Assembly: GCF_018446385.1 (NCBI RefSeq)
Contig: NC_056000.1
Location: 53,848,722 to 53,912,721, forward strand
Direction: 5' to 3'
Origin: Zingiber officinale
Taxonomy: Eukaryota; Streptophyta; Magnoliopsida; Zingiberales; Zingiberaceae
Length of the DNA: 64,000 nt
Part shown: positions 21,804-34,171 of the stretch, in pieces
Layout: each line of letters opens with the position of its first letter
Numbering within the stretch: position 1 is the first letter of the stretch
The notes under the pieces: model-generated
What the model saw: the letters and a program-made list of their open reading frames with translations, nothing else
What the model was told of the DNA's origin: nothing
Database searches by the model: none
Program-made: the position numbers and the translations under genes

Positions 21804-23958
21804 ATGGCGGAAGTATCATTAGCTCCTTATTACACTCATTTTCTCTTAGATTTTGATAACTCCGACAGAGCTGCCATACGCCTTCGATACGAAATTCCTA
21901 AGGATTACCGTATCGTCATTCCCAAACCAAACGAGCATCCTTATCATCCTCTTGCTAATCACATTACTTTCTTCAAGTACCAGCTAATAGCCGGTTTGCG
22001 CTTTCCTATCCTGTCTTTCATGGTGGAAGTAAGTCAATATTTTAACATTCCCCTACAACAGTTCACCCCCAACGCCTTTCGCTATCTATGCGGGTTGTTC
22101 ATGCTATTTCGCCCGTTCGAGATTCCTCCAACACCTCTCAACCTTTTCTTTTTTTTCTTATCCTAAGAAGTCAGACTTTGGCATTTTTCTCTTTCAATCT
22201 CGCCCTCAAATGATCCTATTCGAGGATATGTCATCTTCGAATAAGGATTGGAAATCTCATTTTTCCTTCTTAGAATTACCTAAACCTGCCACTTGGTCAA
22301 TAGAATGGCAGTCCTCTTTCTCTCATCTTCCTGACTTTAAGAAGCTCAAACAAGATCCTACATTTCTTGACTATTCTAATAGGTTGAGTCTTCATATTCA
22401 TAAGTGGATGCGCGAAGATCTCCTATATTTGTTTGGCTTAAGCCCCATTCAAAAGAGGCTATCTTGTTCCTTCGGAGAGTTGCTCTAACTTGTCCACTAT
22501 CCTATTACTAACTAAAGTATTTTTCATTTTATGCAATGGATGCCTATTTTGATGCATTGGTAGACAAGGTAATTGGTCGAGTAGAAGAAGGAAAACTTCT
22601 TGCTAAAGAGCAAGAGCTATTAACTGAACGGGGCTTACAACCAACTGCCTCATTCGGTGAAGCTTCTAGTGGTCAAGCAACCGCATTTAATGCGGCCGCT
22701 GCTTCTGAGGAATTGCCCTCTAATTTACCTATCCTGCTTGAGGATATTCCTCTGGAAGAGACTGCCCCTAAGAGAAAACGTAAAGGACGTAAACTTACTT
22801 TGGCTCCTTCTCTCAAGAGACAAACACTATCTGCTCCAGATGATTCTGCCCAGGGGGGGATACGAGAGCAACCCCTCGAACCAACTTTGTTGGCTCTTTA
22901 TCCTGCCCTCTCAATTCCCGTCTGTATTCCAACTCACGAGGATATTTCTATGCCAAGTGCTATTTCCGACCCTAGCTTTCTTATGTCTTTTTGGGGAAAA
23001 CTCCCCTTACCTACACAAAAACCGTCTGACCAGCCCTTCCCCATTTTTTCCTTACCATCTGTGCAATTTTCCCTTTCTTCTTCATCCACTTCCTCTGCTA
23101 CTATGCCTATATTAATAGGGGATCCTTTAATAGATGCTTGGGAAGAGGCACAGAATAAGTTTAGCGAGCGGATCTCTATAGAATTTGCAGACAGATTTTC
23201 ATATGAGCGAACCAAGGTAACTTAATTTTTAATTGATTATCTTTTATCTATTTTGGATATTAATAATTATGCATCTCTTGCAGCAATGGGTAATGGATAT
23301 GAGCGTAGCTCGACAGTTATATGATTTGGCTCAGGAAAACGAGTTGCTGAAACAACAAATTCCTGAGGTAACTTCTGCCTCTACTCTTAAACAGATAAAG
23401 GATCTAGAAACTCAACTTCAAGAGGCTCATAAGTTGGCCCAAGTTGAGCTCGAGAAAGCCAATCAGTGGAAGACGGCCACAGAAAGTTTCGAAGCTCAAC
23501 TCAAATCAGAAACTAGTATTCGGTTAGATACCGAGACAAAATTGAATGAGCGAACTACTGAATCTGTGTAGCTGTCCACTCAATTACAAGAACTGATGGT
23601 TGCTCATGCCACCGAGCTAGCTGCTAGAGAATCTGAGCGAATAGCTCAGAAGGCTGAACAAAATTCTCTATTGGAGGAAACTCGAAAGGAAGTATCAACA
23701 GTTTAAGCAGAATTGGTAACCTACCAGGCGAGGGAGGATAAACGATTTGAGAAGAAGAAAACAACACTCCTCAAATCAGACGAAATCAGCACTCCCATTG
23801 CTGAATCCGCCGTTAATGCCCTTACTCTTGGAGCTAAGGGGATAATAGAACGGTTAAGGGAGGGAGGTTACCTAGCATTCGAACCTCCTGATGGCTTTAT
23901 TGATCATTGGAGGCTATTAAAAAATTGTCCTCCCAACTTTTCCCCCAAATTAATATAG
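21804..23958 (+). pseudogene. Antisense ORF 1 of the gypsy element (gypsy-type transposon domain)
   Basis: Transcribed opposite to pol. The ATG at 21804 begins MAEVSLAPYY. Residues about 30-115 read LRYEIPKDYRIVIPKPNEHP, LIAGLRFPILSFMVEVSQYF and FRYLCGLFMLFR, matching from memory the plant 'putative gypsy type transposon' domain found in antisense ORFs of Grande/RIRE2-like elements. After a stop and probable introns or frameshifts the reading resumes at 22210-22488 (ending LYLFGLSPIQ), 22536-23225 (low-complexity with KRKRKGRK), and 23290-23958, a long coiled coil rich in Glu, Gln, Leu and Ala that ends near GIIERLREGGYLAFEPP. In-frame stops at 23569 and 23704 show decay. Its role is unknown. 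Confidence 0.7.
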
Positions 23959-24715
23959 TTTACTGCATCTTCATTTTTCAATTGCATTGTTTAAAGAACT
24001 TCTTAGCAATTCTTATATTAAGACTTCTGTGTCGGCTTATATCTTGTTTCTGTCGAGCGAGAATTTAGTTGGGAAAGTAAGACATAATCAATTTTCGTTA
24101 GACTGTGTTCAACCTAACACTCGTTCAACCCTTATTGATTGGACGGATTTACATTCGTCTAGGTCTATTTTCGTTCACCCAACCCTTTGTGACTGAATGA
24201 CTTAACCTTTGTTCAGGTCTATTTCCGTTTGTCTGATGACCCCTGGTGTTCGACCAGCATAAAAACTTGTTTACATTTTAGGATGGGGCACACCATAACT
24301 TCTATTTACTGTTTAAATAAAGGCTTCCCATATTGATCAACGCTACGTCTCCTTGCCATTAACTTGGCTCAGAATTCAAAACCTTTTTTGGTAATCACGC
24401 TGATGCTTTGAGATACCAACCCTTACATCCGTTACTTGTATACTTCCTTTATTAGTGACATGTGCGAACATGATGTCATAAATGTACACGATTCCCCATA
24501 CCCGCCATCTCACTCAACCATCCCACGATCCACAATTAATCCTGCTTCTTCCTCACTTACAATCTGACGGCTTTACTTGAAATGCACTTTCACAGAGTTC
24601 GTATAAAAGTTCTGTGAAAAAAGGGGAGAAAACCCTAAGGCTTTCTTGTTGTCTTCTCCTTTATTATCCCTTCTTCCATTTACTTCTCTGTTCTATTAAT
24701 CCTTTTCCCCCTAAC
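23959..24715 (+). other. Spacer between the two antisense ORFs
   Basis: No gene is seen. It contains degenerate repeats of TCGTTCACCC / GTCTATTTTCGTT (about 24100-24230). A promoter-like region with TCTTCTCC runs and CATTTACTTCTCTG precedes the second ORF, resembling the 21660-21800 region before the first. Confidence 0.4.
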
Positions 24716-27226
24716 ATGGCTGAGGGTGATGAGTGGAATAGTTGATGTTCCTCCCACTTAACTGTTGAGGACACTTATGAACTCAAATTCAACTATGGCG
24801 TTCCTCTCGACATAGTCATTCCTACCGAAAAGGATCGTCCTCATCGCCCTCTACTCGAGAGCGTTGCTGTCTTCAGAGAGCAAGTTATTTCTGGCCTTCG
24901 TTTTCCTTTACATCATTTCTTTATTGCCGTGAGCCGGTATTTTGGTATTCCCCTACATCAACTCCTTCCCCAATCTCTTCAAATCCTAAGTGGTGTCACT
25001 ATTGTCTTTCGTTTGCTCAATATCCCTTTATCCCCTCGTCTCTTCCATTATTACTTCCTCGCCAGGTAGAGACTGGCTTATTCAAATTTTAAGCTCGCCC
25101 TAAAGTGATTTTGTTTAATAAAGTTCCAGCTCAGGAGGAATGGAGGGATAAATATTTTTTTATTCGTCTTCTTCCTTCTTCGTCTTACCCCACTATTTGG
25201 CTACAACAACTTCCCACTATTCCTACTCTAGGCAATCTTCACACGGACCTGACCTTAGGTCCCGTTCTAGAGTATATGATATGTCTAAAGTTTAGTCTGT
25301 CCCAGTTGACCGTAGAGGGCTTATTATATCTTTTCGGACTTGCTCCGATACCTATTGAGTTAAGTGCCTCTTTCAGTAAGAAATCTTGACATCTATCTTA
25401 GCTATTCGTTATAAGAACTTATGATGTTTCCTTATTTTCATAGCTAAAGCTATTAGCATGGCCTTCCTTTTCAAAAAGCCTCAGATAACGAAAGAGACCT
25501 TAACCAGGATACGTGAGGATTTACGAAAGGAGTGCTAGCTCGCACAACTGTCCACCTCCACCGGTCCACCCCCATGGTGGAACCTATTTCTAATTCCTCC
25601 TCAGATTCAGATGATGTTCCCTTGATCAGACGCACGAGGTCCCAGTTCACAACCCTAGGGTGTCAGAATCTACCCCCAAAGAACAAACTCATATTACTAA
25701 GACTGAGGATCTATTCGTTTGAGGGAAAGAGCCTGCACCACTGGAACATCGTCGGTATAATCTTCAACTTGCTATGATGTGACCAGGTAAATTGATCTCT
25801 ACATGTTACAAGGCCACACAAGCTTCCAAACCAATCGGGATGGTTATAGAGGCAGTCAGGGCTTCATCAGAACTAATCAGGACAACTCCTAGATCTCCTG
25901 TTCTAGGAGCATTAGATCTGAATTTGCTCGAGCTTCCTTCCTCGACACAGATTTCCCTTGGTGTATCTGACATCTCTGCTATTCGGGTGACCAAATCTGG
26001 ACCGACGAAGCGTCCGCGGTCTCTCCTAGGGCCACCTAAAAAGAAGTTGGCCGGTACTATTCCTCGTGTTGGAGGCTTTGTCCGATCCCCTGAATTATTC
26101 CAGACAATCCCTGAGCATTCTCTTATTATTTCCCCAAGCTCCACTCCGTCAGGATCCACTCCTTCAGGTGGTCCCTGACATCTTTTTTGGTAATCTTATA
26201 TGTTACCTTCTCAACAAGGACCGGAAATGACTGATTCCTAATCTTTCGAGACAATTAATGTAAGAGGTTCATTGGCGGATTGTTGGATGCAAACTTACAG
26301 GCGCTCAAGAGGGGCTACCATATCTGAACGTGCTGATGAGCATGCTCAACACATTTTTGCGGTAAATCCCCAACTGATCTTCTTTATAATTTTTCTTACC
26401 AAGCTATAACCTTATCATTATTTTTTTTTAGTTTTGCGTTTCTGGAATGCAAATAAACCAGTTGGCCGTGGATCTGGAGCGAGGCAACAAAGTTTTGAAG
26501 GATTGCGAACAAGAGCTAGAAGTCGCTTTTACCGCTCCAAGTGCTGAAATAACCCTCTTACGAGAAGAGGATACAACTCAAACTGAGCTTCTTTTGGGTA
26601 TGGAAAAGATCCTACAAGAGTATCAGCAACTGACGAAGTCCCACCAAATAGCTAAACAGAAAGTTAGAGCTTCTACTACAAACCAGCGAGTCCAAACTTC
26701 AAGTGGAAAGTGCCTTAAAAGATAAAGCCTCTCCGACCTAGCTCACAAAACTACTCAACTAGAAGAGCTATGCTTATCCCTTGGGTCCAGATATCCTGAA
26801 TTAATTCAAGAGATAGCCGCTAAGAACTTTTTGCTATTGAACCAACAGGAAAAACTGAGAGCCCGAGACGCATAGCTGGCATCCTTATTAACTGAGTTAG
26901 AGGGTGTAAAAATTGATCAGGATAATATCAAGGTTGAGCGAGACACTATCCAAGCTGAGCGAGATGCTATTCACTCTGAGTTACAAGCATATAAAGAGGG
27001 GGAAGATGAACGTCATGAAGTTGCACGAAGAGCCTATCTAGACTCTCCTAAATTTGGTAAAGTATTTGCCACTCGCATTATGAGGACTTTTACCCAAACA
27101 ACTGGAGGGGTTATTCAACAACTGCGAGAGGGTGGCCATCTATCATCAGAATCCCCTCAGCCTTCTATAGATCTTCGACGCCTCCATAGAGAAATCACAA
27201 AAGATCTCTTAAGTAAGTTTGATTGA
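24716..27226 (+). pseudogene. Antisense ORF 2, a diverged second copy
   Basis: The ATG at 24716 begins MAEGDEW and meets a stop after a few codons. Further on it repeats the layout of antisense ORF 1: FNYGVPLDIVIPTEKDRPHR, VISGLRFPLHHFFIAVSRYF and a LLYLFGLAPIPIEL-like end (25320), then a nuclear-type basic and proline-rich stretch at 25800-26180. A coiled coil follows to 27226 (ATRIMRTFTQTTGG, IQQLREGGHLSSE). The shared end motif xxQLREGGHL / IERLREGGYL links the two. Similarity between copies is too low for a recent duplication. Many stops and frame changes are present. Confidence 0.65.
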
Positions 27227-28818
27227 CTATGTTGCATTCTTATATTTTCTAGTTGTAACAAACTGAAATATATTATCTAAGAACATTCAGAACAGTAATT
27301 AATTGGTACCTGTCATCTTGTGTAGCTTCTTGCATCTTCAGAACCACCAATTTTATTTGTGAAATTTAATTCTTCATCGTATTTAGGATACACCCTCCAG
27401 AGAAACTTTCCATAATAGAATGTTGCCCCAGGTAGAGTAGTTAAGCCGGATGACATGATTCATAATTTTATGAATGCCCGGACGAGATAGTATACTGGAC
27501 GACTTATTTGCACTGAGCGAAGAGTCAGACTGAATATTTTTGCCTTTGATAATAAACTTTCGGGATTGAATAATAGGCCGAGCGAAAACATAATGCCGAG
27601 CGAAATTATTCCAGATATGTAATGGTAAGACCCTGGACTGAATAATGGGTTGAGTGAAAACATAACGACGAGCGAAATTAAAACAGATATTTGATAATAA
27701 AGTCCCGGACTAAATAATAGGCTGGGCAAAAGCATAACACCGAGCGAAATTAAACCAGCTATTTAATAATAAGGTCCCTGACTGAATAATAGGTTGGACA
27801 AAAACATAATGCCGAGCGAAATCAGACTAGATATGTAATGGTAAGACCCCGGACTGAATAATGGGCTGGGCAAAAACATTGTGCCGAGCGAAATCAGGCC
27901 GGATATTTGTAGTTGTGTTTTTAGAATCTCTCTGAAGTGCCCACTGCTTGGGGGCTTATAATATACCCGATCACTCGGGGCTAAGAACAGATCTGATTGC
28001 TCATGGGCTAAAAATTTGTAGGCGTGAGGACACGCTTACATACATAATCAGGCTTATAGCTCAATTATATTTTTCAAGGGTTTATAGTCAACGCTCAACT
28101 GTGCTCTCTATTTATTATTGAAGTGTTTATAGTCGCCGCTTGACTATGATCTCTATTTATCATTCAAGGGTTTATAGTCGTCGCTCGACTGTATATATTA
28201 AAGTTTAAAGCCGTTGCTCGGCTGTATATATTAAAGTTTAAAGCCGTTTTTTAGTCATGAGATCACGCTTACTTATAACCCAGCTCGTGGCTTAGGAATT
28301 TGTAACGAGCCCGATCGCTCGGGAGCTAAATAGATTTTCTAAGTGACTTCGTCTAAATTCATAAAAAATTAAACATAAGACATGAACCACTTACCAGTAC
28401 ATCCTTTATAATAAATTTTTGAATTGAAAAATAGACCACCAGAGCTATGAAAGCCAAGTGACATAATCAGGCCGAATGAATATAACTTTTTGGTATTTAC
28501 AGAATGACCCTCATAGGCGATTTTGATAATAGATTTTTGGGCTGACTAATAGGCCACACACGCTATAAAGGCCAAGTAGAATAATCAATCCAGATAATTG
28601 TAATTTCTCGATATTAGAATCCATCCGGTGTGCATATTTGCTTATAAACTAGTTCGTAGCTCGGGAGTTCAATGTAAACCCCATTACTCGGGTGCTGAAT
28701 ATACTTTTTAGATGGATTCGCCTGAATCTTTATTGAGTATATAGAAAATTGAACAAAATACATGAGTAAGTTACAGACGTACTTGTTAAATTCTATAAGG
28801 TTGAAGATGATTTGCGCT
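27227..28818. repeat. Non-coding spacer with degenerate tandem repeats
   Basis: From about 27540 to 27900 a unit of roughly 60-80 bases recurs, containing GACTGAATAATAGG, AAAACATAA and GCCGAGCGAAAT. From 28060 to 28260 a second motif recurs, TTTATAGTCGTCGCTCGACTG. No ORF is supported. It separates the integrase end from the antisense ORFs. Confidence 0.7.
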
Positions 28819-29361
28819 TCAAGGTTGTTCCAGATTCCTCTTATCTGTGTCCTGAAGATAATAAGAGTCAGATGCGAGTTTCTGCACCACCTTATATGGT
28901 CCCCCCATTATGGCTCTAGCTTGTTGATATCTCCCACTGGTTTGATCCGCTTTCAGACTAGATCGCCAATATGAAAAAAATCTAAGGATAACCCTTCTAT
29001 TATAATTTTGCCTTATCCTTTGGCGGTATGATATGAGCCGAGCCGTTGCCTTGTCCCGAGTTTCGTCTATCAAGTTGAGCTCCATGAGACGTCGGTCGAC
29101 ATTGTCCTCATTATAGAAACGCCTTTGATCGGATTCCATGCCAATTTCGACCGGGACCACTGCTTCACCACCATAAACTAGATAGAAAGGAGTTATACCT
29201 GTCGATTCTCGAGGGGTTGTGTGATATGTTCATAATACACTGGGTAATTCGTCCACGCAACTACCTCCAATGTGATCCAGCTTGGTTTTAAGTCCTCTGA
29301 TGATTTCTCGGTTAGTCACCTCAGCCTGATCATTACTCCGTAGATAAGCCACAGATGTAAA
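28819..29361 (-). pseudogene. Gypsy integrase, C-terminal part
   Basis: On the minus strand: NDQAEVTNREIIRGLKTKLD (core end), a stop at the usual W of the LWTYHTT motif, then YHTTPRESTG, TPFYLVYGGEAVVPVEIGM and a C-terminal region ending GPYKVVQKLASDSYYLQD. This is the normal integrase core to C-terminal-domain transition of Ty3/gypsy. It was separated from the rest of the core by the solo LTR inserted at 29362. Confidence 0.85.
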
Positions 29362-30928
29362 TGTTGGGACCGAAAAGTAGCTAGAGGGGGGGGGGGTGAA
29401 TAGCTCATCGCGTGCTCGGTGCTTGGCGTTGATTGTTTCTTCAAGAATGCGCAGCGGAAAATACAGAAACAAAAGCATACAACGCTAACACGGTTGGTTT
29501 ACTTGGTATCCACCTCACAAGAGGTGACTAGTCCAAGGATCCACACCTACTCACGCACCCTCCACAAATAAAACTCTCCTTTATGGTAACTACCAAAGGC
29601 GGAGAAGCCCTACAAGACTCTCAATACAAGAAGAAGGGGAAAGGTAATGAAATACAAGCTTACAAGCTTACAATGAGTGCAGAAACCCTAACCCTAGCTT
29701 TCTTCCTTCGCCTCTTGACTTGGACGTGTCTCCAAGATCCTTCAAGAACTGGCGTTGAGAGCTTAGCGAGAGCTATGGAGTTGTTGGTGAAGATTCGTAT
29801 AAGCTCTGAGATGAATCGGTGAAGATCTATCGAAGGAATCGAGCGCCTGCGGCTTTTATCGACGCCAACGGTCGAATCCCGATCGATTGGCTTGCTCCCA
29901 ATCGATCAGGGAGGCTTTGGATCGATCCACGGATGGATCCAGAGCGCCTCTGTGCTCTGGAAATTTTGCCTGGATCGATCGGAGGATCGATCCAAGCTTA
30001 TCGCGACAAATCGCAGCTTCCCAATCGATCCACTGATCGATCGGGACATCTGGATCGATCCACGGATCGATCCAGAGGCATTCTGTGCGATCGCGACTTC
30101 CTCCCAATCGATCCACGGATCGATTGGGACGAAAGCTTCTCACGGGGACACCCCAATCGATCGGCCGATCGATTGGGCTCCAGCCAATCGATCGGCTGAT
30201 CGATCCGGCACTTGGTTTTTGCCCAATACCAAGCCCCAAGCCTCCCAAACCAACATCCGGTCAACCTTGACCTATTGGTTCATCATGCCTAGCATCCGGT
30301 CACCCTTGACCTGCTAGGACTCCCTCACCAAGTGTCCGGTCAATCCCTTTGACCCACTTGGACTTAACAACACGTGCCAAGTATCCGGTCAATCCCTTTG
30401 ACCTACTTGGACTTTCCTTCGTGCCAAGTATCCGGTCAACCTTGACCTACTTGGACTTTCCTTCGTGCCAACTATCCAGTCAACCTTGACCTACTTGGAC
30501 TTTCACCACCAAGTGTCCGATCATCCTTGATCCACCTGGATTTCATCGTGCCAAGTATCCAGTCAATTCTTTGACCTACTTGGACTTTTCTCTTCTGCCT
30601 AGCTTCACTCACTAGGACTTTCACCTAGCTTCACTCACTAGGATTTACATACTGCCTGGCTTCACCCACCAGGACTTACATCCTGCCTGGCTTCACTCAC
30701 CAGGACTTTCACCTAGCTTCACTCACTAGGATTTTCACCTTGTTTCACTCACCAGGATTTTCATACTGCCTAACATCCTAGTTAGGACTTCCTAGTCAAG
30801 TATCTGGTCAACCTTGACCTACTTGACTCTTCTTTAATCAATCTCTTATTGTCAAACATCTAAACCCAAACCAAGACTCAAGTTTGGTCAACCAGGTCAA
30901 CCTTGACCTGAGGGATGTTGCACCAACA
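29362..30928 (-). mobile_element. Solo LTR inserted in the gypsy integrase
   Basis: Bounded by TGTTGGGACC (29362) and CACCAACA (30928), with the direct 5 bp duplication GTAAA at 29357-29361 and 30929-30933. Removing it restores the integrase reading. On the minus strand the end is AGCTATTCACCCCCCCC...CAACA, similar to the end of the copia-type LTR at 34172-35438, so it is probably a related family in minus orientation. No internal region remains. It contains palindromic GATCGATCC repeats (29880-30215) and TCCGGTCAACCTTGACCTAC repeats (30250-30560, 30800-30900). Confidence 0.85.
29880..30215. repeat. Dense GATCGATC palindrome repeat in the solo LTR
   Basis: More than ten copies of CAATCGATC or GGATCGATCCA-type palindromes within about 330 bases. 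Because the motif is its own inverse, open frames appear on both strands encoding RSADRLG-like strings. These are not genes. Confidence 0.9.
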
Positions 30929-30933
30929 GTAAA

Positions 30934-31645
30934 AGGCTTGTGTAATGCCATAACCTGAACACCACTAATGTATTCTTCTACCTTGAAACTGTCGACCGTT
31001 ATTTGAAACTAATTTATGAGGAATTCTAAATTTGTAGATGATATATTGCCATAAAAATTTGATAACCATCTGCTCAGTTATTTTTGCTAATGACTTAGCT
31101 TCTACCCATTTGGAGAAGTAGTCTACAACCACAATCAAGAATCTTCTCTAGACGGATGCTAAAGGAAACAACCTCACTATATTCATGCCCAATTGATCAA
31201 AAGGGCAAGATACAATAGAGGTTTTCAATAGCTCTGTAGGATGATGAGGAATATTCTGATGCTTCTAACAAGATAAACACGTTTTTACCAATTGTGCTGC
31301 ATCAATCTGTAAAGTAGGCCAAGAATACTCAACCAATAATATCTTTGGAGCTAGAGAACGACCCCTAGCATGACTTCCACAAGAATCCTGATGTACTTCT
31401 TGTATAATATTCTGCACGTCATCCGGACCAATGCATTTGAGCAAGGGACATGAGAAAGCCCGCTTATAAAGGCGATCCCCAATCATAGTGAATCGACCTG
31501 CTCTCTTCTTAAGCATACGTGCTTGTTCCACCTCAGTTGGTAAAATGCCCTGTTGCAGAAACAAAATAATGAGTGTTCTCCAATCACTTTGGAGTTCCAG
31601 GTCAACTTGCCTCTCAATACAAGCTACCAGTAGTGTTTGGTCCAT
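30934..31645 (-). pseudogene. Gypsy integrase, zinc-binding and core N-terminal part
   Basis: The segment 31645-31265 reads RLYKRAFSCPLLKCI, then EVHQDSCGSHARGRSLAPKI and a CLSC pair: the H-H-C-C zinc finger of integrase. It continues with PFDQLGMNIVRLFP and VVDYFSKWVEAKSLAKI of the catalytic core; the first core aspartate, expected in the motif after W/LGMD, is changed to N. Stops are scattered. It continues across the solo LTR into 29361-28819. Confidence 0.8.
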
Positions 31646-32316
31646 AGGCTTATCCAGATTCCAGGGAACTATAGCAGAGGCTAACTTAGCAAACTCATCG
31701 GCTGTTTGACTTTCTGACCAGGGAATCTTATGTATATCATTCGGAAATTCATCTTTTAACTTATCAAATGCTTCCGCATATCATTTGATCCGTTCATTAT
31801 TGATCTCAAAGTGACCTGACAGCTGTTGGGCAGCCAACTGAGAGTCAAAATAAATTAAAACTCAAGTAGCTCCTACATGTCGAGCGGCTTGCAACCCAGT
31901 TATTAATGCTTATATTCAGCTTTATTATTGGTAGCTCGATAATTTAGGTGGATTGATAATTGCATTCGGTCTTCTCTGGGAGATACCATAAGAATGCCTA
32001 TCTCGTTACTCTGTCGAGTGGATGATCCATCCACATATATTTTCTAAGTTTCTTCGGGCTCGGGGTTTTGTACTTCTGCTATAAAATCTGTTAATGTCTG
32101 AGTCTTGATAGTCACTCGGGGTTGATACTGTATATCATATTCACTGAGCTTCGTGGTCCACTTAATCAACTTCCCGGACACCTCAGTGTTAGTAAACACT
32201 CGACCCAAAGTACTGTTAGTTAGTACGATGATCAGATGAGATAAAAAATAAGGACATAATCTCCTAGCGATTAAGATCAATACTTTTGCCAATTTCTCGA
32301 GTGTGGTGTAGGACAC
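31646..32316 (-). pseudogene. Gypsy RNase H and second RNase H-like segment
   Basis: The minus-strand reading 32316-32044 has LEKLAKVLILIARRLCPYF, GRVFTNTEVSGKLIKW and YDIQYQPR, the RNase H and connection region of Ty3/gypsy. It is followed by IYVDGSSTRQSN and RATNNKAEY, the start of a second, plant-type RNase H as found in Tat elements. Several frameshifts and stops follow up to the integrase. Confidence 0.75.
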
Positions 32317-32568
32317 TCGGCTCCTTTTAATAAATGACTGAAGAAATGTACAGGTTGTTGTTCTTTTCTCTCCTACCTCACTAATACATCCCTAACAACA
32401 TGCTCATTGGCTAACAGTTAAACCCATAAGGTCTCCCCTATCGTTGGTTTAACTAATATAGGCAGGGCAGATAGATAATTTTTCAACTCTTTGAATGCCT
32501 TATCACAATCAGTGCCCCATTAAAATTTGATCGCCTAACGGAGGATTTTGAAAAAGGGTAGACTCTGG

Positions 32569-33420
32569 TCAGCCGATCTTGAAATGAAGCGCGATAAGAT
32601 AGTGATTCATCCGGTTAGTTTTTGTGCTTCCTTCAGACTGCATGGCGGAGCCATATTTTGTAGAGCTTGTACTTTGTTGGTTGGGGTTAGTTTCAATTCC
32701 CTGCTCAGTGACTATGTATCCTAGAAACCGACCACTCTTAGCCCCAAACAGACATTTGAGGGGATTAAACTTGATCCCATATTGCCTTAAAGTAGCACAA
32801 GTTGCTTCTACATCAGCGCATAGATCCGTCGCTTGAAGGGATTTGATGAGGATGTCATCCATATATACTTTCATATTCCGCCCAATTTACCTCTTGAAAA
32901 CCTTATTCATAAGGCATTGATAAGTAACTCCTGCATTTTTTAGTCCAAAGGGCATAACATTATAGCAATAAGTGTCTTCGGTAGTGATGAAGCTAACCTT
33001 TTCTTGGTCCTCCTTGGCAAGGGGGACTTGATGATATCCCTAGTAAGCATCCATCATGCAGATGAATTCACATCTAGATGTGGGGTCCACCACTTCGTCA
33101 ATGCGAGGTAGAGGATAATAATCTTTTAGACAGACTTTGTTGAGATCTCTGAAGTCAATGCAAACTCTCCATTTGTTTCCGGACTTGGACACCAAAACTA
33201 CGTTTGCCAGCCAGCTAGGAAATTGAACTTCCCGAATGTAGTCTGCCTCCATTAGCTTATCTACTTCTTCTTTAATAATCTTGTTTTGGTCGGCCCCAAA
33301 ATCCCGCTTTCTTTGCTTAACCGACCAGTCATCAGGATAAACATGAAGTACATGCTCCAAGACTGTTGACGACATGCCGGTTACTTCTTTGGGCATCCAG
33401 GTGAACATGTCGTTGTTACG
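32569..33420 (-). pseudogene. Gypsy reverse transcriptase
   Basis: On the minus strand: MFTWMPKEVTGM, KRDFGADQNKIIKEEVDKL, WLANVVLVSKSGNKWRVCID, FRDLNKVCLKDYYPLPRID, MMDAY then TAG then GYHQ, VMPFGLKNAGVTYQ, and VYMDDILIKS with both catalytic aspartates kept, then FLGYIV. These are the ordered RT motifs of a plant Ty3/gypsy. The stop after MMDAY is a TAG where the family usually has Q (CAG). Confidence 0.9.
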
Positions 33421-33493
33421 TGTCAGGCACTTAACCAGCTCGGCCTTTAGCCCAAGAGCCAGGTTGGACGCAATTTGAGTGGTGGCTTCTGGT

Positions 33494-34031
33494 TAGAGCT
33501 ATTAGACGGGCCAACCCGTGGCGGGGAGGGTTGGCCCGTGGCGGACCAACCATTTGGCAGGGTGGGCCGACTCGTCGACTTAGCGGGTTGGCAAATTTCC
33601 AACCTAATCTAATCCAAGGCGGGTTACGGGTTTGGCGGGCTAACCCGCGGGCCGATCAATTTTTAAAAAAAAATTAAAAAAATATTTTATATCTTCAACG
33701 TTTTACTTCGAAAATATTTCATCAATCAAATATATCCATAAATATGTATTTTAAATATAAATGAATACAAACAAGTACTTATGTGAGATGAAAAATACTA
33801 TTTTTTTAAAATTATAATACAAAAAGATAATAAATTGACATAAAACTTAGTGTATATGTGTTTCTCAACCCACGGGCCAACCCAAGCCCGTCGTGGGCTG
33901 ACCCACGCAGGTCGCGGGCCTAGGTGGGTCAGTCCACGGCGGGCTTGGGTTGATAAAATTCCAACCCAACCCGCTTAAATTGTTTGGTGGGGTGGGCCAA
34001 CCCGCGGGCCTAACCCAAATTGACGGCTCTA
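33494..34031. mobile_element. hAT-type MITE inserted between protease and RT
   Basis: A 538-base non-coding element with ends TAGAGCTATTAGAC and (inverse) TAGAGCCGTCAATT. It is flanked by a perfect 8 bp duplication CTTCTGGT at 33486-33493 and 34032-34039. Subterminal GGGCCAACCCG repeats occur at both ends around an AT-rich centre. An 8 bp duplication and TAG start are hallmarks of hAT elements. Removing it joins the gypsy linker reading. Confidence 0.9.
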
Positions 34032-34039
34032 CTTCTGGT

Positions 34040-34171
34040 CGACCGAGCTTTATTTGTACTTCTTCTTTTTCTTCGTAGACCAGGATGGACGATGCTTCCA
34101 GGATAGTATTAACTTCCATCCTTTGCGTTTTCCTGGTGGCATTGGCCTCCGTCTTGACTATCTCCATGTAG
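34040..34171 (-). pseudogene. Gypsy protease-RT linker fragment
   Basis: The minus-strand reading MEIVKTEANATRKTQRMEVN continues directly from QLVACKS at 42553-42600 once the copia-type element is removed, then runs VYEEKEEVQIKLGRPE up to the hAT MITE. It shows that both insertions hit the same gypsy coding region. Confidence 0.8.

Noticed and set aside
25806..26159. 117-codon minus-strand frame over the second antisense ORF
   Set aside because: It is the complement of the plus-strand basic/proline-rich reading, which continues the known domain order.
29819..30317. Several overlapping frames with RSADRLG / SIDRP strings on both strands
   Set aside because: They result from the self-complementary GATCGATC repeats in the solo LTR and are not genes.
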